DNA from: Rothia mucilaginosa
GTDB taxonomy: Bacteria > Actinomycetota > Actinomycetes > Actinomycetales > Micrococcaceae
Direction: 5' to 3'
Assembly: GCF_001548235.1 (NCBI RefSeq)
Contig: NZ_AP014938.1
Span: forward strand, 2,228,717 to 2,292,716
DNA length: 64,000 bases
Shown here: piece by piece, positions 48,266 through 59,258 of the stretch
Layout of the letters: every line of letters starts with the position of its first letter
Numbering within the stretch: the first letter of the stretch is position 1
The notes under the pieces: model-generated
Database searches by the model: none
Told to the model about the DNA's origin: nothing
What the model saw: the letters and a program-made list of their open reading frames with translations, nothing else
Made by a program: the position numbers and the translations under genes

Positions 48266-48868
48266 CTAGTTGGCAACGGTGAAGCGGCGGCCCGGGTGCT
48301 TGGGCTCTTCTGCCTCGTCAATCAGGGCGACAGCGAAGTCCTCGGCACTAATGGAAGCACCTGCGGGGGTGTCCAGTGCGGTGTTGTACTTGCCGGTGCG
48401 CTCACCCGGTGCGATCTCGAACGCCGGGGAGACCAAGGTCCAGTTCAGACCCTCGGAGGCGCGGTACTCGTCGAGGATCTGGGCGAATGCCTTCGCCTCG
48501 GGCTTGTACTCTTCGGGGAAGCCTTCGCTATCAACGAAGCGGTTGCCGTTGCCGTCCACGAGGGAGCCAGCGCCGCCAACGACCAGCAGGCGACCGGCAG
48601 GTGCCGCAGCGATCAGTGCTCGGTGCGCGTCGATGACCGGCTGTGCGGAGGTGCCGCGACCTGCAGAGACGGCGACGATGGTGACGTCGTGGTTGTTGAC
48701 GATGTCAACCAGAGTTGCGGTGTCTGCAAGGTCGATGGTGTGGGCGGTGGTGCCTTCGGGTGCCTTGCCGGAGCGGGTGTAGGCGTCAACCTGGTGGCCG
48801 CGGGAGACTGCCTCTGCTGCGGTGCGTGCGCCGACCATGCCGGTTGCGCCGATGATTGCGATGTTCAT
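48266..48868 (-). CDS. NAD(P)-binding oxidoreductase, NmrA/SDR-like
   Basis: 200 residues from the ATG at 48868 (MNIAIIGATGMVGARTAAEA), with GAGAGGA upstream; codons back to 48961 cover the promoter. The GATGMVG dinucleotide-binding loop, the VVGGAGSLVDG strand and the WTLVSPAFEIAPGERTG segment are typical of atypical short-chain reductases (NAD(P)H-binding, YwnB/AzoB-like). It has no clear catalytic YxxxK. It is divergent from an HxlR regulator, which probably controls it. Confidence 0.88.
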   Translation of the reverse strand: MNIAIIGATGMVGARTAAEAVSRGHQVDAYTRSGKAPEGTTAHTIDLADTATLVDIVNNHDVTIVAVSAGRGTSAQPVIDAHRALIAAAPAGRLLVVGGAGSLVDGNGNRFVDSEGFPEEYKPEAKAFAQILDEYRASEGLNWTLVSPAFEIAPGERTGKYNTALDTPAGASISAEDFAVALIDEAEEPKHPGRRFTVAN

Positions 48869-48934
48869 GAGGGGGTTCCTCTCGGATGGGTTTCTGACGT
48901 TTTTTCTTGCGGTGTTCCGCGTGATGGTTTTATA

Positions 48935-48956
48935 GTATCTATTAGAAACCGGATAC
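48935..48956. promoter_or_regulatory. Candidate HxlR operator between divergent genes
   Basis: GTATC and GATAC form an inverted repeat with a 12-base spacer, followed by related GATACC and GGTAAC half-sites and a strongly AT-rich stretch (48985-49005). It sits in the 188-base divergent promoter region. Confidence 0.4.
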
Positions 48957-49056
48957 CTCAAGGTAACTATTTAGGGTTTTAAGAAAATATTTAAAAATAT
49001 TTTTCGCACCCCTCACCACCCCCCCAACCCCTTGGCAGATAGAAAAGACAGCAGCT

Positions 49057-49497
49057 ATGACCACCACGCTCACCTCCCCCGCACGCGAAACCGCAACCAC
49101 ACGCGCCCCGCAGGACGATTTTCCCGCCAATATTCTCACCGGTGCCTGCCCCTCCCGCACCGTGATGCGCCACCTCACCGACCGGTGGACCCCGTTCATT
49201 GTTGCGGCGCTCTCCGAACAGCCCGTCGCCCGCTTCGGTGAGCTCAAGGCAATGATTCAGGGCGTCTCCCCCAAGGTCCTCACCCAGACCCTGCGCTCCA
49301 TGGAACGCGACGGCTTGGTGGAGCGCCGCGTCACGGCATCCATTCCGCCGCGCGTGGACTACGAACTGACCGCACTCGGTACGACCCTCATTGAGCCGAT
49401 GGCCGCCCTGCGCCACTGGGCGCAGGACAATATGCAGGCGGTACTCGAATCCCGCGAGCGCTATGACGCCGCCGTACTAGAGAACGGCGAAGCGTAA
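49057..49497 (+). CDS. HxlR family transcriptional regulator
   Basis: 146 residues with a winged helix-turn-helix domain: LTDRWTPFIVAALSE, RFGELKAMIQGVSPKVLTQTLRSMERDGLVERR, then the wing RVDYELTALG. A single Cys lies in TGACPSRTV before helix 1, at the position used for thiol sensing in redox-responsive HxlR members (such as QorR and YodB). Weak purine-rich start context. It probably represses the divergent reductase and itself, and responds to quinones or electrophiles. Confidence 0.92.
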   Translation: MTTTLTSPARETATTRAPQDDFPANILTGACPSRTVMRHLTDRWTPFIVAALSEQPVARFGELKAMIQGVSPKVLTQTLRSMERDGLVERRVTASIPPRVDYELTALGTTLIEPMAALRHWAQDNMQAVLESRERYDAAVLENGEA

Positions 49498-49529
49498 AAC
49501 GGTGCTCTGAACAACCTCCATATAAAGCA

Positions 49530-49570
49530 GTAGCCCTCCCCGTGAACTATTACGGGGAGGGCTACTTTTT
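49530..49570 (+). terminator. Rho-independent terminator of the HxlR gene
   Basis: A perfect 14-bp stem (GTAGCCCTCCCCGT / ACGGGGAGGGCTAC), an 8-base loop and five T. Confidence 0.95.
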
Positions 49571-49604
49571 CATTCAGTGAGGATCATTCAATGAGGAGAT
49601 TCAA

Positions 49605-50414
49605 TTAGGAGGTCGTCATATTGAAGGTCGGCGGGGTGAAAGCAATCGCGTTCACCTGCTTGTTCGTATCAATCTTGCCGTTCTCATGAATCGTCGGGAC
49701 GGTGATAACCACCTCGAACTGGTACATGCCTTCCATGAGCTTATCGCCACGCAGCGCAAAACGCGCAGAGATACCGGTCGCCTGATCATTCACGCTCGAC
49801 GCAAACGGAATGACCTGACCCTGAACGGTCTGAGTCTTGCCGTTGCGAGTCATGACGGTTGCCTTGCCGGTCGGGTCAGTCGTGAAGACCTGACGATCAA
49901 TGATTTCACCCTCGGGCGAGAAGAGGTAAATATCCATGGACGGGTGCAGGTGCGTGGTGCCGGTCGTCGCCTCCACTGCGGAGACGTTGTAGGTCATCAC
50001 GAACTCACCGCAGTTCAGGTTGAGGTCACCCTCGGGGCCGTGAGTCGCCTCGTACACGGACATGAGGCGGATCGTTGCAGGGTTCGGGGAGGTTGCGTTC
50101 TCCATGGACCACCACGCCTGACCGGTCACCGGCGCAGTCACGGGCTTGTTCTTGGTGCGCGATTGCAGGGCGCCACTGGCGGGGTTGGTAATCATCCAGC
50201 CGCCGACCTGGGTAAAGTCCGGGCCCTTAACCGTCTTGCAATCATCAGCCGAGGCTGCGAATGCGGGCACCGCCGTGGAGGCGGCAATAGCGGGCACAGC
50301 CCAGAGCGCGCCGCGGGTGAGGTTGCGGCGGGTAACGGAACGAACTCCCGTAGTGTGTGCGTCTGAAGGGTTATTTGAAATAGTCACAGATTTTTCTTTA
50401 TCGTTCGGAAGCAT
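49605..50414 (-). CDS. Tat-exported protein of unknown function
   Basis: About 270 residues. A twin-arginine signal is seen (VTRRNLTRGALW, hydrophobic core, VPAFAAS cleavage site). The mature part is rich in beta strands and has two Cys (DDCKT and LNCGEF) that may form a disulfide. No enzyme motif was recognised. The start is uncertain: ATG at 50414, GTG at 50387 or ATG at 50459 are in frame and none has a good ribosome-binding site. It lies after uvrB on the same strand but 108 bases apart. A surface or secreted role is likely. Confidence 0.75.
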   Translation of the reverse strand: MLPNDKEKSVTISNNPSDAHTTGVRSVTRRNLTRGALWAVPAIAASTAVPAFAASADDCKTVKGPDFTQVGGWMITNPASGALQSRTKNKPVTAPVTGQAWWSMENATSPNPATIRLMSVYEATHGPEGDLNLNCGEFVMTYNVSAVEATTGTTHLHPSMDIYLFSPEGEIIDRQVFTTDPTGKATVMTRNGKTQTVQGQVIPFASSVNDQATGISARFALRGDKLMEGMYQFEVVITVPTIHENGKIDTNKQVNAIAFTPPTFNMTTS

Positions 50415-50567
50415 CACGGTGTTATTTGACACGTAAAACACTTTGATAGTGTACAGCATGTATCTGCACTCAGTGGAACTTCACGAGCAATGAATTATCT
50501 CATGGCGAAAAACCCAAGTCAGACCCCTAAAAACCGGGCTTAGAACACGGTGTTTAGAGCACCGGGT

Positions 50568-52736
<2,169 letters not shown>

Positions 52737-53161
52737 GTATCCATCCTAGGGGAAAGCCGCCCGATGCGCGCCCGGATTGGTCGCCCTTTTCTGCTGGCGC
52801 AATAGCCCCAGGCACGACAGGTAACAAGCCATCACCGTGAAAGTGCCTAAGTTCATAGAAGAGAAAGCGCAAAAGATAAGGGGTGTTTGAGTGGTTCATA
52901 TACGCTACCGGACAGGAACCGATCCGGGGCATTTTCCCGCACAATCACGGCGCTCATAGGGACGGTGCTCTTAGGTACGGCCGTTCTCCCCCGCAGCCGC
53001 CATCGCTCACGGGCACCGCGCCGCAGAAGATAAGCGGCAACACATAAAGACTTATGACGGGCGCTCCGCACCCACACCCTTTGCCTCCTTGATGTGGCTC
53101 ACATATGTTTAGAGCGCACACGCAGACAAAACGGGACCACAAGAGCACACGGAAGGACTCC
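52737..53161. other. Divergent region between uvrB and the FecCD permease gene
   Basis: 425 bases without a gene. No cobalamin riboswitch, Fur or DtxR box could be recognised with confidence, so the metal or cofactor cue for the importer is not visible. Confidence 0.5.
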
Positions 53162-54238
53162 ATGAGCACGACCACAGAGGCGAACCCCAGCGGCGCACCG
53201 GGTGCCAAGGCCGAGCGTCGCCTCTTCGCGTCCTCGTACCCGCTGATCATGCTCATCGCCCTCGCCATTCTGCTGGGCGTCGCCTATCTTTCACTCATCA
53301 CCGGCAGGTACCCGCTAGAGCTCGACGAGCTCTTCCGTATTCTCGGTAAGAACTGGTTCGGCATGGACCTGAAAGTCTACAAACCCGCCGAAAACATGCT
53401 GCTGACCGTACGTATTCCGCGTCTGCTCGCCGCCGGGCTCATCGGTGCCGCCCTCGCCATCGCGGGTGCCACCTTCCAGGCGGTATTCCGTAACCCGCTG
53501 GTCTCCCCGTACCTACTGGGTGTTTCGCAGGGTGCGTCGGTGGGTGCCGCCTCCGCCATTCTGCTGGGTGTGGGCACGAGCATCGCTATTCAGGGTTCTG
53601 CCCTCGCCGGCGGCCTCGCGGCGGTACTGCTGACCGTGAGCATTCCGCGCCTGCTCAAGAACCAGTCCACGCTCATGCTGGTGCTCTCCGGCGTGATTGT
53701 GGGTGGCTTCGGCACCGCCGCGCTGGGTGCCTTGAAGTTCATTGCGAACCCTGAAACTCAGCTGGCGCAGATCGTGTTCTGGCAGATGGGCTCCCTGCAG
53801 GACGTACGCGCGGAAGCACTCACCCAGTTTGCGCTGGTGGCGGTGCCCTGCATCCTACTGCTGCTGGCGATGCGTTGGCGCATCAATATCCTCTCGCTCG
53901 GTGACGATGAAGCGCGCACCCTCGGCATTAACCTGACCCGCACCCGCGGTGTCACCATTCTGCTGGCGACCCTGGTAACCGCGACCAGCGTGTGTATTGG
54001 CGGCCCGATTTCTTGGGTTGGCCTGGTCATTCCGCACCTGTGCCGCCTGCTGGTTGGTAGCGACACGACTAAGCTGATGCCGCTGTCCATTCTGATGGGT
54101 GCTTCGTTCATGATGTTCGTCGATACCCTGGCGCGTAGCCTCACCAGTGCGGAGGTACCTCTGAGCGTACTGACCGGCTTCATCGGCACACCGCTGTACG
54201 TGGCGCTGCTGCTACTTGGAAAGGTTCGGGTGAAGTAA
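53162..54238 (+). CDS. FecCD family ABC permease
   Basis: 358 residues from the ATG at 53162 (MSTTTEANPSG) behind GGAAGGAC; the frame from 53105 has no such site. About ten membrane segments with the family motifs RIPRLLAAGLIGAALAIAG, FQAVFRNPLVSPYLLGVSQGA and GGPISWVGLVIPHLCR. It forms the channel of an importer for iron-siderophore, heme or cobalamin. Its stop overlaps the ATPase start (TAATG). As only one permease gene is present, it probably acts as a homodimer. Confidence 0.94.
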   Translation: MSTTTEANPSGAPGAKAERRLFASSYPLIMLIALAILLGVAYLSLITGRYPLELDELFRILGKNWFGMDLKVYKPAENMLLTVRIPRLLAAGLIGAALAIAGATFQAVFRNPLVSPYLLGVSQGASVGAASAILLGVGTSIAIQGSALAGGLAAVLLTVSIPRLLKNQSTLMLVLSGVIVGGFGTAALGALKFIANPETQLAQIVFWQMGSLQDVRAEALTQFALVAVPCILLLLAMRWRINILSLGDDEARTLGINLTRTRGVTILLATLVTATSVCIGGPISWVGLVIPHLCRLLVGSDTTKLMPLSILMGASFMMFVDTLARSLTSAEVPLSVLTGFIGTPLYVALLLLGKVRVK

Positions 54239-55194
54239 TGTCCTCGTCCATTCCCGATACTCAGCACAGCCCGGGTGCGAGCGCAGAGGTTCTACTGCAC
54301 CTGGACGATGCGGGCTTCCGTTACGGCCACCGGGGCGGGCGCATCAATCGCCGCGACGCCGGTCTGCACCGTTCCGGGCACCGCTCCAGCCGCTGGATTT
54401 TCCGCAACGTGAACCTGCAGGTTCGCCGTGGTGAGGTGCTCGCCATTCTGGGTCGCAACGGTGTGGGTAAGTCCACCCTGTTGAACTCCCTGATTGGTTT
54501 GCATTCACTCACCGAGGGCACCGTTCACCTGGGCGGTGAGCCGCTGGATTCTTTGACCGCGACTGAGCGTGCCCGCCGCATCGCCTACCTTCCGCAGATG
54601 GAGGGTCGCGGCATCTCCTACACCGTGACCGAGTACCTGCTGATGGGTCGCGCACCCTATATCGGGTTGTTTTCTTCGCCTTCGCACCGTGACCGTGAGC
54701 AGGTGCACACCGTGATGGAGGAGCTGGGTCTGCTCGATTTGGCGCACTCCCCGCTGGATCAGCTGTCCGGCGGTCAGCGTCAACAGGTGGGTATTGCCCG
54801 AACCCTGGTGCAGGACACCCCGCTCATTGTTCTGGACGAGCCGACGAGCGCCCTGGACGTGGCGAATCAGGCGAAGGTTCTGCGGAAGATTCGGCAGTTG
54901 CGCGATGCCGGGTACGGGGTCATTTTCACGACCCACAACCCGGATCACGCCCTCATGCTGGATGCGACCGTTGCCCTGCTTGGCGCGCACGATATGCCCG
55001 ACACCGTGCCCGATACCGTGCCAAACACAGCGCCTCAGGTATCTGCAGATGCGCCAGCTCAGCTGTTGACGGGTCGCGCCTCGGAGGTGCTCACGAGCGA
55101 GGTTCTCTCACACACCTTCGCTACAGATTTGTCGGTGGTGTATTCACCGCAGCTGGGGCGTTCCAGCGTGCACATGACGAGCCTCGATACCTGA
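54238..55194 (+). CDS. ABC transporter ATPase, FepC/BtuD type
   Basis: 318 residues, overlapping the permease by one base. Walker A is LGRNGVGKSTLLNSL, signature QLSGGQRQQVGIARTL, Walker B LIVLDEPTSALD and H-loop FTTHNPDHAL. A short insert of His/Arg/Gly (about residues 25-45) precedes Walker A. The C-terminal ~50 residues carry an Asp/Thr/Pro run (DMPDTVPDTVPNTAP) not usual in the family. It powers import with the permease and the lipoprotein encoded after it. Confidence 0.94.
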   Translation: MSSSIPDTQHSPGASAEVLLHLDDAGFRYGHRGGRINRRDAGLHRSGHRSSRWIFRNVNLQVRRGEVLAILGRNGVGKSTLLNSLIGLHSLTEGTVHLGGEPLDSLTATERARRIAYLPQMEGRGISYTVTEYLLMGRAPYIGLFSSPSHRDREQVHTVMEELGLLDLAHSPLDQLSGGQRQQVGIARTLVQDTPLIVLDEPTSALDVANQAKVLRKIRQLRDAGYGVIFTTHNPDHALMLDATVALLGAHDMPDTVPDTVPNTAPQVSADAPAQLLTGRASEVLTSEVLSHTFATDLSVVYSPQLGRSSVHMTSLDT

Positions 55195-55357
55195 GCCTCC
55201 ACAGCTTTTAGATTTCCGGTGGTGGTTTGGGTGGCACGCAAGAGATGCGGTAGAGGTGCCCTATGTCTTGTGAGTGGCGTATCCCTAGCACGCCTACCCC
55301 ACCCAGGCCGCCGCCGGGTTATTCAACTATCCGTTGTACACCACAGAAAGACACATC

Positions 55358-56503
55358 ATGAAAATCACGAAGTTCCACACCGGCATTGCCCTGACCACTT
55401 CCCTACTGCTGGCTGCGCTGACCGGTTGCGGCGCCGCGAACACCGCCTCCTCCTCGGGTTCGGCTTCGAGCTCGGTGTCCGCTTCGGCTTCCTCTCAGAG
55501 CTCGAAGAAGCACACCAGCTTCTTCGTGAAGGATAACGGTGACGGCACCAAGGTCATCAAGGACATTGACGGCAAAGAAGTCACCGTCCCCACCACCCCG
55601 GAGCGCATCGCTGACCTGTGGCACGCAAACAACCAGGTGGTTCTGCTGCTCGGCGGTGCTGAGAAGCTGGTGTCCACCACGACTAACGTGAAGTCCCTGG
55701 CATGGTTCAAACAGGTCTACCCCGGTATTGAGAAGGTTGACGCGCCGGTGAAGGGCACCGACGTGAACATGGAGCAGCTGCTTGCCGATAAGCCGGAGGT
55801 GCTGCTCGCCTCCTCGAAGGAGCAGATTGCGAAGGCAGCTGAGGCGGGTATCCCGGCGGTGCACGTGGAGTTCCAGAACTTCGCGGACCTCAAGCGCACC
55901 GTTGAGCTGACCGCCGAGGTCATCGGCACCGACGAGGCGATTGAGCGTGCCGAGAAGTACCTGGCGTACCTGGAGAAGAACGAGAACCTCATCAAGGAGC
56001 GCCTCAAGGACGTCACCGAGTCCCCGAAGGTGCTGCACATTTCCGGCGGTTCTGACCTGACGAAGGTGGACGGCTCCAAGTCTCTGATTGGCGAGTGGAT
56101 GAAGCTTGCGGGCGCGAAGAACTCCCTGGACGGCGTGGAGAACCTGAAGAACATTTCTCTGGAGCAGATTATTGCCTCGCAGCCGGAGTACATCATCATT
56201 GGCGGCGCGGATGCGCAGAAGGGTGTGGACGCGATTAAGGCTGACGCCGCGTGGGCTGACGTTCCCGCGGTGAAGAACGGCAAGATCATTAAGAACCCGG
56301 TCGGCACCTTCAACTGGGACCGCTACTCCGCCGAGGAGGCTCTGCAGATTCTGTGGGCGGCGAAGCTGTTCCACCCCGAGAAGTTCACCGATGTTGATCT
56401 GGTGAAGGAGACCCGCGAGTTCTACTCGACCTTCTACGGCTACAACCTGACCGAGGATGAGGCGCAGCGCATCATCAATGGTCAGGGCCCGGCAACTAAC
56501 TAA
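55358..56503 (+). CDS. Substrate-binding lipoprotein, FecB/BtuF-like
   Basis: 381 residues from the ATG at 55358 (MKITKFHTGIAL), with AGAAAG upstream. A signal peptide with lipobox LTGC (LLAALTGCGAANT) gives a lipid-anchored protein after the Cys; a Ser/Ala-rich linker follows. The class III binding-protein fold is seen in VTVPTTPERIADLW, DVNMEQLLADKPEVLLAS and a long central helix (EKYLAYLEKNENLIKERL). The ligand (siderophore, heme or cobalamin) cannot be fixed from motifs. There are 163 bases after the ATPase gene, with no terminator seen. Confidence 0.92.
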   Translation: MKITKFHTGIALTTSLLLAALTGCGAANTASSSGSASSSVSASASSQSSKKHTSFFVKDNGDGTKVIKDIDGKEVTVPTTPERIADLWHANNQVVLLLGGAEKLVSTTTNVKSLAWFKQVYPGIEKVDAPVKGTDVNMEQLLADKPEVLLASSKEQIAKAAEAGIPAVHVEFQNFADLKRTVELTAEVIGTDEAIERAEKYLAYLEKNENLIKERLKDVTESPKVLHISGGSDLTKVDGSKSLIGEWMKLAGAKNSLDGVENLKNISLEQIIASQPEYIIIGGADAQKGVDAIKADAAWADVPAVKNGKIIKNPVGTFNWDRYSAEEALQILWAAKLFHPEKFTDVDLVKETREFYSTFYGYNLTEDEAQRIINGQGPATN

Positions 56504-56557
56504 CGTGATGGCAGCTCACCTGGCGGCCGGTTAGTGACCGGCTAGTTCGTTAAACAC

Positions 56558-56600
56558 ATACCGCCCAGGACCGTGCTCACAGCATGGTTCCGGGCGGTAT
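56558..56600 (+). terminator. Terminator of the importer operon
   Basis: ATACCGCCC pairs with GGGCGGTAT, enclosing an ACCGTGCT/AGCATGGT stem with a 3-base loop, then TTTTC. 55 bases after the stop. Confidence 0.9.
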
Positions 56601-56633
56601 TTTCTTGGTTTGTAGCCGTGGGGTTCCTCAGCG

Positions 56634-57965
56634 TTAGCGCACCTCCACGGTGGCTCCAGCGAGGCTCATCAGCCCCCGGTTCGTCAGCGGAAGGTACCCA
56701 TTCAGGGCGCTCAAAATCAGCTGCATGGTGCGCTCTTCATCCTCCACGCTCAGCCCGCGCGGAATACCCACACCCGGCACGCAGATGCGCTGCTTATACA
56801 GGTCAATCACCGCGCACACGGTTCGGTTCGGCACACCCAGCACCGGCAGCATGCCGCGGTGGTTGACGGTGCGCAGGCCCTTACCGACTACGGCGGCGGT
56901 GCGGATATCCGGCAGGGCATTCCCCTCAAACCGGGAGGTGCCCACACCGTTCGCAAAAGCGGCAGGGTCGGGAATACTATTGGGCACCGCGCTCTTCTCG
57001 TTCAGCACAGACAGCAGCGGCTCCCCCACGGCGGCGGTGACCGCCACGTAGCGTACCTGCCGGTCCATGGCGTTGAGGAAGTCCAGTTCCGCGTACTCCT
57101 CCACGCGGTAGTTCTCGACTAGACCGGCTTCACCCGACCCGGTTTCTTCCACGGTTCGGGTGATGACTTCTTCATCGTAGAAGCTTGCCACGCACACCTG
57201 CGGGGCGCCTCGCTCAATGCGGGCGCGGCACCGATAGTCGTCATCGAGTAGCCAGAGGGACAGCTCGTAGCCATCGGGTACGTCGCGCACACCGGTCGCG
57301 AGCAACACCTCGCTGCTCTCCAGGGGGAACGGCTCCCAGCCTGCCGGTTCAAAAGCGTTAAGGGCACCGTCCAGGGCGGGGTTGCAGGATCCGAGGCTCG
57401 GCGCCTGCTCAGCCGGAGTGAATGCCTCGGTGGAGGGCATGGCGATGGTGAGCCCGCGCATCCTGCCAGCAAGGCAGAGCTCAACCGCCATGAGTAGGTG
57501 GCCCGCGCCTTCACGGCTGAGCGCTGGGCTCTGAACCAGGTGCGCCACGCCGGAGTTATCCAGGCTGAGGTATTCGCCGACTCCGCGGGCTGCGTTGGAG
57601 TAGCGGTTGTGCAGGCGCACCAGCTCGTCAATGGGCAGGGCGCGGCCCACGGCGCCGAACGCCTGGGCGATAGCGTGAACATGTTCGGGGAAGACGCGGC
57701 AGAGCCTGCCGAGCTGACGGGCAAATTCTGCCGGACGCTGCGTGAGCACGCTCAGCAGGGTGCCGAGGTTCTGCTGGCGGTAGGCGTTGAGCAGCTGGGC
57801 GACGGTGGCGGGTTCAAGCTGCTCAGCGCTGTTCCGCTTGTGGAGGCGCGTTCCTGCGCGGTTGAGGGTTGCGGTGCCGCCGCGGCTGCCCGCGGAGGAT
57901 TGCTCCGATGAGTTTTTGCCTGCTTGTTCGACTGCTTGTTCTCGGTAGGTTCCCGACTGCGTCAC
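56634..57965 (-). CDS. Unrecognised protein, possibly TerD-like (MXAN_6230/SCO0854 type)
   Basis: 443 residues with a GTG start at 57965; AAGG lies ten bases before it. A disordered Ser/Gly/Gln-rich N-terminus (about 1-45) is followed by a helical part (LLSVLTQRPAEFARQLGRLCRVFP), then a beta-rich half (ELSLWLLDDDYRC ... RQVRYVAVTAAVG ... RTAAVVGKGLRTVNHRG). The layout, a RPxEFxRxL helix then TerD-like beta strands, recalls MXAN_6230/SCO0854 family proteins without their RING domain. That is a tentative comparison. No enzyme motif, no membrane segment. It is a single gene flanked by a terminator and a 548-base gap. Confidence 0.7.
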   Translation of the reverse strand: MTQSGTYREQAVEQAGKNSSEQSSAGSRGGTATLNRAGTRLHKRNSAEQLEPATVAQLLNAYRQQNLGTLLSVLTQRPAEFARQLGRLCRVFPEHVHAIAQAFGAVGRALPIDELVRLHNRYSNAARGVGEYLSLDNSGVAHLVQSPALSREGAGHLLMAVELCLAGRMRGLTIAMPSTEAFTPAEQAPSLGSCNPALDGALNAFEPAGWEPFPLESSEVLLATGVRDVPDGYELSLWLLDDDYRCRARIERGAPQVCVASFYDEEVITRTVEETGSGEAGLVENYRVEEYAELDFLNAMDRQVRYVAVTAAVGEPLLSVLNEKSAVPNSIPDPAAFANGVGTSRFEGNALPDIRTAAVVGKGLRTVNHRGMLPVLGVPNRTVCAVIDLYKQRICVPGVGIPRGLSVEDEERTMQLILSALNGYLPLTNRGLMSLAGATVEVR

Positions 57966-58513
57966 GTTTTCACGACCTTGAGCTCTTCAGAGCGTTCGTT
58001 AGCTGATTCTTATAGGTGACGGGCGAGGCTCGGCGCCTACCAGCAGATGGTTCGCACACACACCACCGTTTGCCAGATTGTATAGTACCGGCATACAGCT
58101 GTGCCTCGTTCCTTGAGTAACTAAGCTATAGCTTCAAGACGTCAGCATCAGGATCTCAGCACTGAGATAGTACCCAGTTCTCCGCGCTGAGATGTCAGCG
58201 TTGAGCCCGCCCGTCAGTGCGGGCGCACCCGTTCCCTCGTGGAGGCGCCGGGCTGGGTTACCGCTGGTGATGAACCCGTTGCCCATGCTGTGGAGGGGCG
58301 CGTGCGTTCCGCAACGCTTTTTAGGCTATCAGCTTTAGCAGGCAATTACTAGGGTTAGAGTAACTATTAACTAAGGTTGAGCTATATTTCAGGTTTTGAG
58401 AACTTTACGCGGGTGCTTTAGCCCGGAAATCCAGAAACGGGAATCCAGGGCCGAAAATCTGGGAATGGAAATCTAGGATTGGGAATCTAGCGCCGGTACC
58501 CGAAGCCGGCAAC
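57966..58513. other. Intergenic region with inverted and tandem repeats
   Basis: No gene is seen in 548 bases. It holds a perfect palindrome ATCTCAG-CA-CTGAGAT (58153-58168), a GCCCGC/GCGGGC hairpin near 58206-58226, an AT-rich stretch at about 58340-58400, and degenerate GGGAATCTAG repeats (about 58425-58495) just after the yigZ-type gene. Confidence 0.6.
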
Positions 58514-59200
58514 CTAGACCGGCAAATCCACCCACTGCGTATCGCCCCAGGTCACGCTCGCCGCACCGGAACTCAAGCTCACCACCAGCTCCTCGGCACG
58601 CTCCAGCTCCTCCGGGCGGTCAAACACACCCAGGGAAATCGTGGCACCCTCCGCACCGTACTCGGTACCCAGCACGTTCAGGCCGGCGGCGCGGATTTCG
58701 TTCTCCAGGCGGCCAGCATCCGCATGCGAACTGGGAACCTGACCCACACGCAGACGCTCGCGCGAATCAAATAGCGCACCGTCCAGGGTCTGCACCACCG
58801 CATCAGTGTAGGCACGCACCAAACCGCCCGCGCCAAGCTTAATGCCACCGAAATAGCGCACAACCACCGCAACCACATCCGACAGGTCGGTGGTGCCATC
58901 CTCGCGGGTCTGACGCGCCAGCAACGCCTGCATCATCGGCACACCGGCGGTACCGGCGGGCTCACCGTCATCGGAGGAACGCTGAATATCGCGGTCAGCA
59001 CCAATAATAAACGCCGAACACACGTGGCGGGCATCGTGGTAGGTCTTGCGCACCGACTCGATGTAGGCGCGCGCCTCCTCAACGGTGCTCACGCGCTTGA
59101 TGTGACCAATAAATTCGCTACGCTTAATTTCGAGGAGGCTCTCATAGGGCTCATCGCCGCGCGGCACAAGGTAGCGGTTGGCGCGAGTTTCTTCCTGCAT
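58514..59200 (-). CDS. YigZ/IMPACT family protein
   Basis: 228 residues with an ATG at 59200 behind GAGGAG. The N-terminal UPF0029 domain has IKRSEFIGHIKRVSTVEEA, RHVCSAFIIG, SSDDGEPAGTAGVPMM and VRYFGGIKLGAGGLVRAY, all hallmarks. The C-terminal half is the small alpha/beta domain. Family role is uncertain; IMPACT relatives affect translation control under stress. Divergent from coaE with 58 bases between starts, so the promoters overlap. Confidence 0.95.
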   Translation of the reverse strand: MQEETRANRYLVPRGDEPYESLLEIKRSEFIGHIKRVSTVEEARAYIESVRKTYHDARHVCSAFIIGADRDIQRSSDDGEPAGTAGVPMMQALLARQTREDGTTDLSDVVAVVVRYFGGIKLGAGGLVRAYTDAVVQTLDGALFDSRERLRVGQVPSSHADAGRLENEIRAAGLNVLGTEYGAEGATISLGVFDRPEELERAEELVVSLSSGAASVTWGDTQWVDLPV

Positions 59201-59258
59201 GTGTCCTCCTCTGATCAGTACCTATCTATTGTGGCACAGCCCGTCAGGAGCACCGTCC

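Noticed and set aside
52737..53161. Cobalamin riboswitch upstream of the FecCD importer
   Set aside because: No B12 box or matching stem pattern could be found, so no cofactor assignment is made.
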